A stretch of DNA of 24,818 nt from Bacteroidetes bacterium UBA2475. GTDB taxonomy: Bacteria; Bacteroidota; Bacteroidia; B-17B0; Aurantibacillaceae. The stretch covers positions 1 through 24,818 of the forward strand of contig DDPF01000017.1 in NCBI GenBank assembly GCA_002342065.1. Direction: 5' to 3'. Position numbers and translations under genes: made by a program. Position 1 is the stretch's first letter, and each line of letters begins with the position of its first letter. Below the pieces are notes generated by a model that was not told the origin of the DNA, ran no database searches, and was given only the letters and a program-made list of their open reading frames with translations. Positions 16,415 through 22,959 of the stretch are shown here, piece after piece.

Positions 16415-17122
16415 ATGAAACATCTCTTCTTTGCCCTTATCGTAATCGGTTTAAACGGTTGCACACTTCTAAACCTTCCAACCACAACTACATCAGGCTC
16501 CGGTATAGACCTTTTAACTAATCAGGAAGTAATACGCGGCTTAAAAGAAGCATTGACTGTTGGAACCAATAATTCTACCGCAATGGCCGCAAGAACGGAT
16601 GGTTTTTTAAAAAATCCGCAACTATTTATTCCATGGCCTGCCGAAGCAATTGCAATGAAAGAAAAATTAATTCAATTAGGCTTTCAAAGTAAGGTTAATG
16701 AATTCGAGACTTCGTTAAACCGCGCAGCAGAAGAAGCTGCTAAAGAAGCCGCGCCAATTTTTATAGATGCTATTACAACTATGAATGTAACTGATGGTTT
16801 TACAATTTTAAGAGGTAACGATACCGCGGCAACACATTATTTAAGAGAAAAAACATATGCGCCTTTAAAATCAAAATTTTCGCCAAAGGTTAAAGCTGCA
16901 ATTGATAAAGTAAATGTAACAGCCTACTGGACACCACTCGCCAATGTTTACAACGCTATTCCCACAGTAAAAAAAGTTAATCCCGATCTGAACGAATATG
17001 TTACCAATAAAGCAATTAACGGTTTAATGTTACTAATAGGTAAAGAAGAAACAAAGATCAGGACAAATGTAAATGCGCGTGTAACAGATCTTCTAAAAAA
17101 AGTATTCGCTAACCGATCTTAA
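16415..17122 (+). CDS. DUF4197 family lipoprotein
   Basis: The protein has 235 residues from ATG 16415. An upstream in-frame start at 16370 would put a poor leader in front of the lipoprotein signal, so it is rejected. The signal MKHLFFALIVIGLNGC gives a lipid-anchored C16. The rest is helical and matches the DUF4197 pattern as I know it: IDLLTNQEVIRGLKEALTVG, then AARTDGFLKNPQLFIPWP, GFTILRGNDTAATHYLREKT and the FSPKVKAAIDKVNVTAYW block. Function is unknown. It stands between the desaturase and a small exported protein on the same strand, with a likely separate promoter for the latter. A palindrome CTTTTGATCAAAAG lies at 16367-16380 upstream. Confidence 0.85.
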   Translation: MKHLFFALIVIGLNGCTLLNLPTTTTSGSGIDLLTNQEVIRGLKEALTVGTNNSTAMAARTDGFLKNPQLFIPWPAEAIAMKEKLIQLGFQSKVNEFETSLNRAAEEAAKEAAPIFIDAITTMNVTDGFTILRGNDTAATHYLREKTYAPLKSKFSPKVKAAIDKVNVTAYWTPLANVYNAIPTVKKVNPDLNEYVTNKAINGLMLLIGKEETKIRTNVNARVTDLLKKVFANRS

Positions 17123-17124
17123 TG

Positions 17125-17155
17125 TTTGTTTATTATATCTAAAACAATACATTTG
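17125..17155 (+). promoter_or_regulatory. Consensus Bacteroidota promoter overlapping an operon gap
   Basis: TTTG (17125-17128), exactly 19 nt, then TACATTTG (17148-17155) match the TTTG-N19-TAnnTTTG consensus in full. If transcription begins about 4 nt after the box, it starts at or next to the ATG at 17159, giving an almost leaderless mRNA. Confidence 0.7.
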
Positions 17156-17158
17156 ATC

Positions 17159-17527
17159 ATGAAAATTTGCGCTTTTTTAATTTTACTTTTTTTTTGTTCC
17201 TTTAAGGATGAGCCAGATTGTATTGATCTGTCGCACACAAAATTTATTTCAGTTAATTGCGGAGTTTCAGATTGTTTCAGAATAATTTCTAAATGTAAAT
17301 TTATAAAGTATAAAGTAAATATCTCTAACCGGGAAGGTAAGGAGCTTCTTCAATTTGAATCTAAAAGCTCAGATATAGAAGAAATAAATAATTACATGAA
17401 CAATTTAAGAACTACCAATGATCTTGCGCCTGATACATATTATACTAAGTTCACGGCATACACGTATACTGATACGATCGTAAAAGATTTTATTTTTGGG
17501 CTTTTTAAAAATTCAAAAATAAAGTAA
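17159..17527 (+). CDS. Small exported protein of unknown function
   Basis: The protein has 122 residues from ATG 17159. The upstream ATG at 17126 lies inside the promoter and breaks the signal peptide. MKICAFLILLFFCSF is a short hydrophobic leader; a cysteine at position 13 is not a good lipobox. The mature part has four more cysteines (DC, NCGVSDC, SKC, about residues 21-48), which suggests disulfides outside the cytoplasm. A lysine-rich strand region (KYKVNISNREGKELLQFES) and a threonine/tyrosine-rich strand (YYTKFTAYTYTDT) follow. I recognise no family. A consensus promoter sits immediately upstream and an AT-rich hairpin with a T run about 116 nt downstream, so it appears to be a single-gene unit. 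Confidence 0.65.
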   Translation: MKICAFLILLFFCSFKDEPDCIDLSHTKFISVNCGVSDCFRIISKCKFIKYKVNISNREGKELLQFESKSSDIEEINNYMNNLRTTNDLAPDTYYTKFTAYTYTDTIVKDFIFGLFKNSKIK

Positions 17528-17643
17528 TGATCTATTTCTGCAGACGCTAAGGCCTGTTTGCGTGAGGGATTAACAAAGTTGATCCCTTTATCTTCGGAAG
17601 TCAAAATCAAATGAAGCACTTCATTATTTTTAATTTTTATCTA

Positions 17644-17673
17644 AGACTTTGAAAACAAGGTTTTCAGTCTTTT
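17644..17673 (+). terminator. Probable terminator, plus strand
   Basis: AGACT-tt-GAAAAC (17644-17656) pairs with GTTTTC-AGTCT (17660-17670) around a 3-nt loop, with a 2-nt bulge. TTT and then CT follow. It would end the 17159-17527 transcript before it reads into the tRNA on the other strand. A weaker stem AGGGAT/ATCCCT lies at 17565-17587. Confidence 0.5.
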
Positions 17674-17675
17674 CT

Positions 17676-17703
17676 AAAAATTCAAAACCCCGCAACAGCG
17701 GGG
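17676..17703 (-). terminator. Intrinsic terminator of the tRNA-Ser transcript
   Basis: On the minus strand, CCCCGC-TGTT-GCGGGG (17703-17688) forms a 6-bp GC stem with a 4-nt loop. It is followed by TTTTGAATTTTT (17687-17676). It lies 20 nt past the tRNA 3' end. Confidence 0.8.
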
Positions 17704-17723
17704 CTTCATTTTGGTTTATTCAG

Positions 17724-17808
17724 CGGAGACTGAGGGATTCGAACCCTCGTTACCTTGCGGTAAACACGCTTTCCAAGCGTGCTCGTTCGGCCACTCTGAC
17801 AAGTCTCC
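17724..17808 (-). tRNA. tRNA-Ser (anticodon GGA)
   Basis: The 85-nt minus-strand sequence folds as a class II tRNA. The acceptor stem is GGAGACT with AGTCTCC and discriminator G. The anticodon arm is CACGC-TTGGAAA-GCGTG, with anticodon GGA reading UCU/UCC. The long variable arm is TTACC-GCAA-GGTAA and the T arm GAGGG-TTCGAAT-CCCTC. CCA is not encoded. Its first base is also the last base of the stop codon of the GIY-YIG gene immediately upstream, so both are probably on one transcript cut by RNase P. A minus-strand TATTTTTG box (17841-17834) inside the end of that gene could be its own promoter. Confidence 0.97.
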
Positions 17809-17809
17809 T
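17795..17809. repeat. 15-bp direct repeat, tRNA copy (attachment-site-like)
   Basis: TCTGACAAGTCTCCT at the 5' end of the intact tRNA-Ser is repeated exactly at 18147-18161, on the other side of the GIY-YIG gene. The repeat covers the first 14 nt of the tRNA plus 1 nt of its leader. Confidence 0.75.
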
Positions 17810-18077
17810 ATTTATTATTTATTCCTAAGTCGTCAAAAATAGCTTTAATTTTTCGTCTTCCTGCGGCACTTTTGTAATATAATTCTCGTTTTCTAGCATC
17901 TTTATAATCGTCAACCTCTTCTTCAAAAACTATTCGCCAGGGTCTGAAATTTTTCGTACTTGTGACTTTTCCGGCATTATGTTTTTCCAACCTTTTGGAA
18001 ATATCTTCTGAAAATCCAACATAAGTTTTTTTATGTTGATCGCTATAAAGAATATATATTTTATACTTCGATTCCAC
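17808..18077 (-). CDS. GIY-YIG nuclease-domain protein fused in position to tRNA-Ser
   Basis: The protein has 89 residues from GTG 18077; a TTG at 18107 would add ten residues encoded by hairpin and tRNA-like DNA, so the inner start is preferred. The single-domain GIY-YIG fold shows YKIYILYS (first strand, Y8), YVG (19-21) in place of YIG, catalytic-type R29 in SKRLEKHN with H33, and acidic E65 in DARKRELYYKS. The middle block NFRPWRIVFEEE and the tail SAAGRRKIKAIFDDLG are usual for the small UPF0213-like family. Such proteins are presumed DNA endonucleases, mostly untested. The stop codon overlaps the first base of tRNA-Ser, and a partial copy of that tRNA lies upstream. This suggests a small insertion that reconstituted the tRNA. 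Confidence 0.88.
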   Translation of the reverse strand: MESKYKIYILYSDQHKKTYVGFSEDISKRLEKHNAGKVTSTKNFRPWRIVFEEEVDDYKDARKRELYYKSAAGRRKIKAIFDDLGINNK

Positions 18078-18089
18078 GTCGGATAGTTT

Positions 18090-18160
18090 GTTGGGCCACC
18101 CCGCCAACTTTGTTGGCGAGGCCTCGCCCCGTTTTTACGGGGCGGGTCTGACAAGTCTCC
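18090..18160 (-). pseudogene. Partial tRNA-Ser 5' copy split by a palindromic insert
   Basis: On the minus strand, GGAGACTTGTCAGA (18160-18147) repeats tRNA-Ser positions 1-14 exactly. GTGGCCCAAC (18099-18090) repeats the next ten positions with one mismatch (GTGGCCGAAC in the gene). A 47-nt GC-rich block (18100-18146) separates the two parts exactly at that boundary. No anticodon, variable or T arm follows. It is a non-functional remnant upstream of the GIY-YIG gene. Confidence 0.65.
18100..18146. repeat. 47-nt GC-rich palindromic insert with terminal inverted repeats
   Basis: The ends are CCCGCC (18100-18105) and GGCGGG (18141-18146). Inside are hairpin CGCCAAC-TTT-GTTGGCG (18102-18118), the perfect palindrome GGCGAGGCCTCGCC (18115-18128), and hairpin CGCCCCGT-TTTT-ACGGGGCG (18125-18144). 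The stems overlap, so alternative folds compete. Its high GC content stands out from the AT-rich surroundings. Confidence 0.75.
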
Positions 18161-18161
18161 T
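18147..18161. repeat. 15-bp direct repeat, distal copy (attachment-site-like)
   Basis: This is an exact copy of 17795-17809. It lies 10 nt from a minus-strand TACATTTG box, the spacing expected for the original tRNA promoter. Confidence 0.75.
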
Positions 18162-18170
18162 TTAGGCGCA

Positions 18171-18178
18171 CAAATGTA
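18171..18178 (-). promoter_or_regulatory. Putative -7 box, presumed ancestral tRNA-Ser promoter
   Basis: The minus strand reads TACATTTG, a full TAnnTTTG match, 10 nt before the partial tRNA 5' end. Transcription from here would run through the tRNA remnant, the GIY-YIG gene and the intact tRNA. No TTTG lies 19 nt further upstream. Confidence 0.45.
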
Positions 18179-18187
18179 GAAAATTTA

Positions 18188-18195
18188 TATCTTTG
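18188..18195 (+). promoter_or_regulatory. Putative -7 box of the YdeI-family gene
   Basis: TATCTTTG fits TAnnTTTG, with the ATG at 18216 20 nt after it. It diverges from the tRNA-side box at 18171-18178. No matching -33 element is seen. Confidence 0.4.
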
Positions 18196-18215
18196 AGAGT
18201 AAATAAATAAATTAA

Positions 18216-18794
18216 ATGAACCCTAAAGTTGATTTTTATTTTAATAAAGCAAAAAAATGGCAGAAAGAAATGGAGAAGTTAAGAACGATCGCGCTTGACT
18301 GTCATCTTGTAGAAGAATTAAAATGGGGTTGTCCTTGCTACACGTTCGAGAAAAGTAATATTGTTTTAATACATGCATTTAAAGATTATTGCGCGTTCTT
18401 ATTTTTTAAAGGCGCCTTAATAAAGGATGCAAAAAAGATCCTTATTCAACAAACTGAAAATGTGCAGGCGGCTCGTCAGGCAAGGTTTACAAGTGTTAAA
18501 GAAATTACAAAGCATGAAAAAACACTTAAAAAATATATTTTCGAAGCCGTTGAAATAGAAGAAAAAGGTTTGAAAGTGCCAGTGAAAAAAACCAAAGAGT
18601 TTTCTGTTCCCGAAGAATTCCAAACTAAGTTAAATAAGAATGCAGCCTTAAAAAAAGCGTTTCATGCTTTAACACCTGGTAGACAACGAGGTTATTTACT
18701 TTATTTTTCCTCTGCTAAACAAGAAAAAACACGCGAAGCAAGAATTGAAAAATGCATTCCGCAAATTTTGGATGGAAAAGGATTAGATGATTAA
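18216..18794 (+). CDS. YdeI/OmdA family protein (DUF1801 plus OmdA-type C-terminus)
   Basis: The protein has 192 residues. The N-terminal part (about 10-115) is a DUF1801/YdhG-like domain: MEKLRTIALDCHLVEELKWGCP split over the first helices, then CYTFEKSNIVLIHAFKDYCAF and FFKGALIKDA. The C-terminal part (about 130-190) has the Omd-type helices VPEEFQTKLNKNAALKKAF and LTPGRQRGYLLYFSSAKQ, with EKTREARIEKCIPQIL at the end. YdeI-type proteins are small, soluble and cytoplasmic, and are linked by name to outer-membrane porins, but their mechanism is unclear. The last 8 nt overlap the next gene's first possible ATG, so the pair is probably translationally coupled. Confidence is high for the family, low for any function. 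Confidence 0.9.
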   Translation: MNPKVDFYFNKAKKWQKEMEKLRTIALDCHLVEELKWGCPCYTFEKSNIVLIHAFKDYCAFLFFKGALIKDAKKILIQQTENVQAARQARFTSVKEITKHEKTLKKYIFEAVEIEEKGLKVPVKKTKEFSVPEEFQTKLNKNAALKKAFHALTPGRQRGYLLYFSSAKQEKTREARIEKCIPQILDGKGLDD

Positions 18795-19368
18795 AATGAA
18801 GAACATGAATAACAAAAAAAAATTATCACCCGACCAAAGCAAAGAACTTATTAAAGTTTTAAAAGCACGTTTTGAAAAGAACATAAAACGTCATAAAGGT
18901 ATTGAATGGGCTAAAGTACAGGCAAAGCTGGAAGCTTATCCCGCAAAGTTATGGTCGTTAAAAGAAATGGAAATGAGCGGCGGCGAACCGGATGTTGTTG
19001 GTTACGATAAAAAAACCGGCGAATATATTTTTTACGATTGTTCAGATGAAAGTCCGAAAGGCCGCAGAAGTGTTTGTTACGACCACGAAGCGTTAGAGTC
19101 AAGAAAAGAAAATAAACCAAAAGACAGCGCTATCAATATGGCTGCTGATATGGGCATTGAGATATTAACTGAAGAAGAATACCACGAATTACAAACGCTT
19201 GGAGAGTTTGATCTCAAAACATCGAACTGGATAAAAACACCTTCAGATATAAGAAAACTAAAAGGTGCTCTCTTTTGCGATCGCAGATACGACACTGTTT
19301 TCCTTTATCATAATGGTGCAGAATCTTATTATGCTGCAAGAGGCTTTCGTGGCTCGTTAAGGGTTTAA
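18787..19368 (+). CDS. DUF4256 domain-containing protein
   Basis: The protein has up to 193 residues, with three candidate ATGs (18787, 18796, 18805). The first overlaps the preceding stop region by 8 nt, a common coupling arrangement. The conserved parts of DUF4256 are visible: LIKVLKARFEKNIKRHKGIEW, EMSGGEPDVVGYD, YIFYDCSDESPKGRRSVCYD, AINMAADMGIEILTEEEYHEL, and the C-terminal GALFCDRRYDTVFLYHNGAES and YYAARGFRGSLRV. The conserved Cys, Asp and His residues hint at an enzyme, but no activity is established to my knowledge. There is no signal peptide. It often accompanies small stress or YdeI-like genes; here it forms an apparent two-gene unit with one. Confidence 0.9.
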   Translation: MIKMKNMNNKKKLSPDQSKELIKVLKARFEKNIKRHKGIEWAKVQAKLEAYPAKLWSLKEMEMSGGEPDVVGYDKKTGEYIFYDCSDESPKGRRSVCYDHEALESRKENKPKDSAINMAADMGIEILTEEEYHELQTLGEFDLKTSNWIKTPSDIRKLKGALFCDRRYDTVFLYHNGAESYYAARGFRGSLRV

Positions 19369-19447
19369 GTTTGTTTTTTTATTTTTATCCATCATAATTT
19401 GTTCGTTAACGCATTTATGCTAATTTTACTTTTAAAATTAATCTTAA

Positions 19448-20323
19448 ATGTCAGTAATTCCCGTTCATGATCTAATGATCAAAGATCTTCAGCATGCTGA
19501 ATTTGATATTATACCTTTGAATGGAGTAGGCGAACGTAATTACGATGGTATTATTCCGCATCGCCATAATTTTTACGAACTATTTTTTTTTACGGCAGGC
19601 GGCGGTATTCACGAAGTGGATTTTAATGACCATAAGATCAAAGCTAACTCATTGCATTTTGTTTCACCCACGCAGGTTCATAAATTAAAAGCAGAAGATT
19701 CTAAAGGCTTTGTGTTATGTTTTACAAGTGATCTCATGTATCCTTTCCAGGGAAAAAATAAAGGTTTTACAGGTAATTTTCCTTTTTACGATTTTAATGC
19801 CAATTTGCCTTATCTACAGATCACTCCTGCATTATTTGCAGAGCTCTATCAAACCGTAAATATTATAAATGATATTTTTTATTCAGAACATCCGTATAAA
19901 ATAGAGATAATAAGATCGTATCTATACATCATTTTATTAAAAGTAAAACACTTTTTTTTAGAACACAGGCAAGATGATGAGAATAAAACACATAATCATG
20001 ATGCCCGCATAAACGATTTTAAGAATTTAATAGACAAACATTATTCAGGTCATTTAAACGTTCAGCAATATTCCGAAAAACTAAATCTCTCGCCCAATTA
20101 CCTTAATGCTTTATGCAAAAAAGAAACAGGCAAAACAGCTATTCAACTCATTCACGAACGTATACTTTTAGAGGCCCGTCGTTTATTATACAGCACTAAC
20201 CTAAGTGTAAAAGAAATTTCCTTCTCCCTAGAGTTTGAGGATGTGGCCTATTTTAACCGCTTTTTTAAGAAAAATATGGCCGTTACACCCCTCGAATATA
20301 GGCAACAATTTCAAAATAGTTGA
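19448..20323 (+). CDS. AraC-family transcriptional regulator
   Basis: The protein has 291 residues. The N-terminal half (about 20-150) is a cupin-like ligand-binding domain with IPHRHNFYELFFFTAGGG and HFVSPTQVHKL, the usual histidine-bearing strands. The C-terminal AraC-type double helix-turn-helix (about 190-290) has LNVQQYSEKLNLSPNYLNALC, TGKTAIQLIHERILLEARRLL, and the second motif SVKEISFSLEFEDVAYFNRFFKK followed by TPLEYRQQF. Such proteins bind a small molecule and activate nearby or distant promoters. The effector cannot be deduced. The gene appears monocistronic; the next gene has its own -7 box. The ATG at 19448 is the natural start. Confidence 0.95.
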   Translation: MSVIPVHDLMIKDLQHAEFDIIPLNGVGERNYDGIIPHRHNFYELFFFTAGGGIHEVDFNDHKIKANSLHFVSPTQVHKLKAEDSKGFVLCFTSDLMYPFQGKNKGFTGNFPFYDFNANLPYLQITPALFAELYQTVNIINDIFYSEHPYKIEIIRSYLYIILLKVKHFFLEHRQDDENKTHNHDARINDFKNLIDKHYSGHLNVQQYSEKLNLSPNYLNALCKKETGKTAIQLIHERILLEARRLLYSTNLSVKEISFSLEFEDVAYFNRFFKKNMAVTPLEYRQQFQNS

Positions 20324-20374
20324 AAAGTGCAATACGAAGCCTGTTTTGTGTAATTTTCTGGCTTTCGTTTTTAA

Positions 20375-20382
20375 TACATTTG
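20375..20382 (+). promoter_or_regulatory. Putative -7 box of the CxxCH secreted protein gene
   Basis: TACATTTG fits TAnnTTTG exactly, 17 nt before the ATG at 20400. The nearest upstream TTTG (20345-20348) is 26 nt away, longer than the usual spacer. Confidence 0.4.
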
Positions 20383-20399
20383 CTTATAAATCAACTATT

Positions 20400-21221
20400 A
20401 TGAAGATCAGATCATTAACACTCACTATATTTTTGCTGGTAATTATCCTGGCAACCTCCCAATTTACACCTACTTATGAAAGTGGTCCGCCTGCCGGTGT
20501 TACCGGTTCTCCCGGCGACGGCAACAGTTGCACCGCCTGTCATGGTGGTTCGGCTGTTAATGGTAATTTTATTACTTCCGATATTCCTGTAACCGGTTAT
20601 ATTCCCGGTGCTACTTATAACGTTACTGCAACAATTTCGCATGCCAGTTTTAATAAATTTGGTTTCCAGATCTCACCACAAACCGCAACAGGCGTGCAAA
20701 AAGGGACATTGGTTGTAACCGATCCTACACGTACGCAATTAACCGGCGGAACAAAATATATCATGCACAAAACTGCTGGTACTGTGGGTACAGCTAATTC
20801 CAACACTTGGACCTTTCAATGGGTAGCTCCGGCAATTGGCAGCGGATCTTTATCTCTTTATGGTGGATTTATAAAAGCTAATGGCAACGGTGGTAGTAGC
20901 GGCGATGCTGTATTTGTTTCTAAACTACAAGTGTTTGAAGATCTCAGTACTGGAATAGCTGAATATAATAATTCAGCAAGTGAATGGACAATGTATCCTT
21001 TACCCTGTGTTGACGAATTAAATATTACACTTACAACTAACCAAACTCAAAAAGTGAGAGTGATGGTTCGTTCTTTACAAGGCAAAGTTGTAATGGAAAA
21101 TGCTTATTTGAATAACGAGGGCGCTATTAAATTAAACATTGCCGAATTGCCAACCGGAGTTTATATGGTTACTGTGTTTGAAGAGAATAGAACATTAAGT
21201 AAAAAACTGGTAAAGATCTAA
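20400..21221 (+). CDS. Secreted single-CxxCH protein with choice-of-anchor V-like domain and T9SS type A tail
   Basis: The protein has 273 residues from ATG 20400; the longer open frame upstream overlaps the AraC gene and is not used. A signal peptide (about 1-20) is followed by GVTGSPGDGNSCTACHGG, containing one haem-binding-type motif C44-T-A-C47-H48. A beta-rich Reeler-like/choice-of-anchor V region follows (about 55-180: YIPGATYNVTATISH, KFGFQIS, WTFQWVAP). The last 75 residues form a type A T9SS sorting domain: MYPLPCVDELNI, VRVMVRSLQGKVV, LPTGVYMVTVF and LSKKLVKI. It is therefore probably exported to the surface by T9SS. The CxxCH could hold a c-type haem, but no other haem ligand is obvious. 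It converges on the protease gene with a 5-nt gap. Confidence 0.87.
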   Translation: MKIRSLTLTIFLLVIILATSQFTPTYESGPPAGVTGSPGDGNSCTACHGGSAVNGNFITSDIPVTGYIPGATYNVTATISHASFNKFGFQISPQTATGVQKGTLVVTDPTRTQLTGGTKYIMHKTAGTVGTANSNTWTFQWVAPAIGSGSLSLYGGFIKANGNGGSSGDAVFVSKLQVFEDLSTGIAEYNNSASEWTMYPLPCVDELNITLTTNQTQKVRVMVRSLQGKVVMENAYLNNEGAIKLNIAELPTGVYMVTVFEENRTLSKKLVKI

Positions 21222-21226
21222 AAGGG

Positions 21227-22873
21227 TTATTTTGTTTTACCGCTTAATACGTTTATTGCTTTTAATATCGAATTATCTGTTTGATTTAAGATCGGATAAT
21301 AAGCATCCTTATCAAACAAATTTCTTCCAATTAATGCTTTTAAGATCTGGTCAAAACCCTTCTCATTACCTTCAACGTGAATGTTGTTTATTTTTTTTGC
21401 TGCCAGGTAATTATTTAATTCCGAGCTTTCGTTTTTAGCGATCTTATAGTTTAAAATAAAGTCTGCTGCAGTTTTGTACTTGTTTAAGAACGCATTTCTG
21501 TTCTTATCTGTAAACTCAAAAGCAAATGCGTTTAACGCACCACTATAAAATAAACGGTTAACTATTGGACTGTATTTTACACTATCTAAAGGCACAAAAA
21601 TATCAGGCACAATGCCACCGCCACCATAAACAATTTTACCGCCCGGTGTTTTGTATTGTTTGTTCTTATCAACTTTAATACTGTCTGCATTATATAATTC
21701 GCCGTGCTCAAAACGTGTGTATTCTTCGTTATAGTAATCGTCTAAACTTTTATTATAAGGTTTTTGAATACAGCGCCCCGTAGGTGTGTAATAACGCGCA
21801 ATAGTTAAACGCACAGCCGATCCGTCTGAAAGATCTATTTGATCCTGCACCAAGCCTTTTCCAAAACTTCTGCGGCCAATAATGGTTGCCCTGTCGTTAT
21901 CCTGTAACGCACCCGCTACAATTTCACTTGCACTCGCACTTCCTTCATCAATTAAAACAACCATCTCGTTATTTTCAAAACCACCACGCGATGAGGCATT
22001 GTAAACTTTTTTTGGATGCGCTTTTCCTTCGGTATAAACAATTTGTAAACCTTCCATTAAAAACTCATCGGCTAATTCAACGGCAGTTTTTAAAAAGCCT
22101 CCACCATTACCACGCAGGTCTAATATTAATTTTTTCATACCCAGTTTGCTAAGAGCATTGAATGAGCTTAAAAATTCATCATAAGTGGTGCTTGCAAAGC
22201 GACTTATTTTCATATAGCCAATACCGGGTTTTACAATATAGGCTATATCAAGGCTGTATAAAGGAATTTTACCACGCGTAATTTTAAAATCAATTGGTTT
22301 TTTTATACCGGCCCTAAGTATACTAACGTCTACCAGACTGCCGCTTTTGCCTCTTAATCTATCAAAAACATCTTTACTGGTTATTTTTTTTCCGGTCATT
22401 GTTTTACCGTCAACATTAATTATTTTGTCACCGGCTTTTATCCCAAGCTTCTCAGACGGCCCGCCAATAATGGGGTTTATAACCCTTATTGTATCGTTAA
22501 TAATATTAAATTCAATACCCACGCCATCAAAATTCCCTTCTAAAGGTTCGTTAACGGCACTAAATTCAGATGCGGGAATAAAATCGCTGTGCGGGTCTAA
22601 ACTTTTTAGCATCGAGGTAATGGTCTTATTCTCGAGTTGCATTCTGTTAACGGTATCTACATATTGCGCTTCAATGTAATCCAGTAAATTGTTTATTTTA
22701 TTACCGTTACTTTTTTTGTGAAAAACGGTTTGTGTTGTACTAAGGTCTGCGTTAAAGGTAAAATAGTAGCCAACGCCAACACCAAAGGCCAGCACAAGGG
22801 CAAAGTATAAGGGCATAAACGGATTAAACTTTTTTTGTGAGTTGTTATCCGTGTTATTTTCTGGTATTAGCAC
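21227..22873 (-). CDS. S41-family C-terminal processing peptidase (CtpA/Prc-like)
   Basis: The protein has 548 residues from GTG 22873. One N-terminal membrane anchor (about 18-38) precedes a helical region and a PDZ domain (about 105-190, with GVGIEFNIINDTIRVINPI and LGIKAGDKIINVDGK). The S41 catalytic core (about 205-375) follows. The Ser/Lys dyad is S314 in EGSASASEIVAGALQD and K339 in RRSFGKGLVQ, spaced 25 residues apart as in Prc and CtpA. LDLRGNGGG (251-259) lines the active site. A C-terminal region about 170 residues long follows. It faces the periplasm and trims or degrades envelope proteins from the C-terminus. The gene is alone on its strand here, convergent with the CxxCH gene and divergent from the small lipoprotein gene. 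Confidence 0.95.
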   Translation of the reverse strand: MLIPENNTDNNSQKKFNPFMPLYFALVLAFGVGVGYYFTFNADLSTTQTVFHKKSNGNKINNLLDYIEAQYVDTVNRMQLENKTITSMLKSLDPHSDFIPASEFSAVNEPLEGNFDGVGIEFNIINDTIRVINPIIGGPSEKLGIKAGDKIINVDGKTMTGKKITSKDVFDRLRGKSGSLVDVSILRAGIKKPIDFKITRGKIPLYSLDIAYIVKPGIGYMKISRFASTTYDEFLSSFNALSKLGMKKLILDLRGNGGGFLKTAVELADEFLMEGLQIVYTEGKAHPKKVYNASSRGGFENNEMVVLIDEGSASASEIVAGALQDNDRATIIGRRSFGKGLVQDQIDLSDGSAVRLTIARYYTPTGRCIQKPYNKSLDDYYNEEYTRFEHGELYNADSIKVDKNKQYKTPGGKIVYGGGGIVPDIFVPLDSVKYSPIVNRLFYSGALNAFAFEFTDKNRNAFLNKYKTAADFILNYKIAKNESSELNNYLAAKKINNIHVEGNEKGFDQILKALIGRNLFDKDAYYPILNQTDNSILKAINVLSGKTK

Positions 22874-22959
22874 GATCTATTTTGTATTTTTGTATATTAA
22901 TTCTCAAATGTAATTAATTAGTAGCTTTCATTTTAAATTATAACTTATTTTAGTAAAAA

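Noticed and set aside
16162..16521. Plus-strand frame of 119 codons between the desaturase and the DUF4197 gene
   Set aside because: It overlaps the ends of two well-supported genes in another frame and shows no recognisable composition or domain.
17930..18154. Minus-strand open frame of 74 codons overlapping the GIY-YIG gene
   Set aside because: It runs through the palindromic insert in another frame of the GIY-YIG gene, and its product has no domain. The GIY-YIG frame has clear catalytic-type motifs.
22347..22679. Plus-strand frame of 110 codons opposite the S41 peptidase
   Set aside because: It lies wholly antisense to the PDZ-coding part of a conserved gene and has no support of its own.
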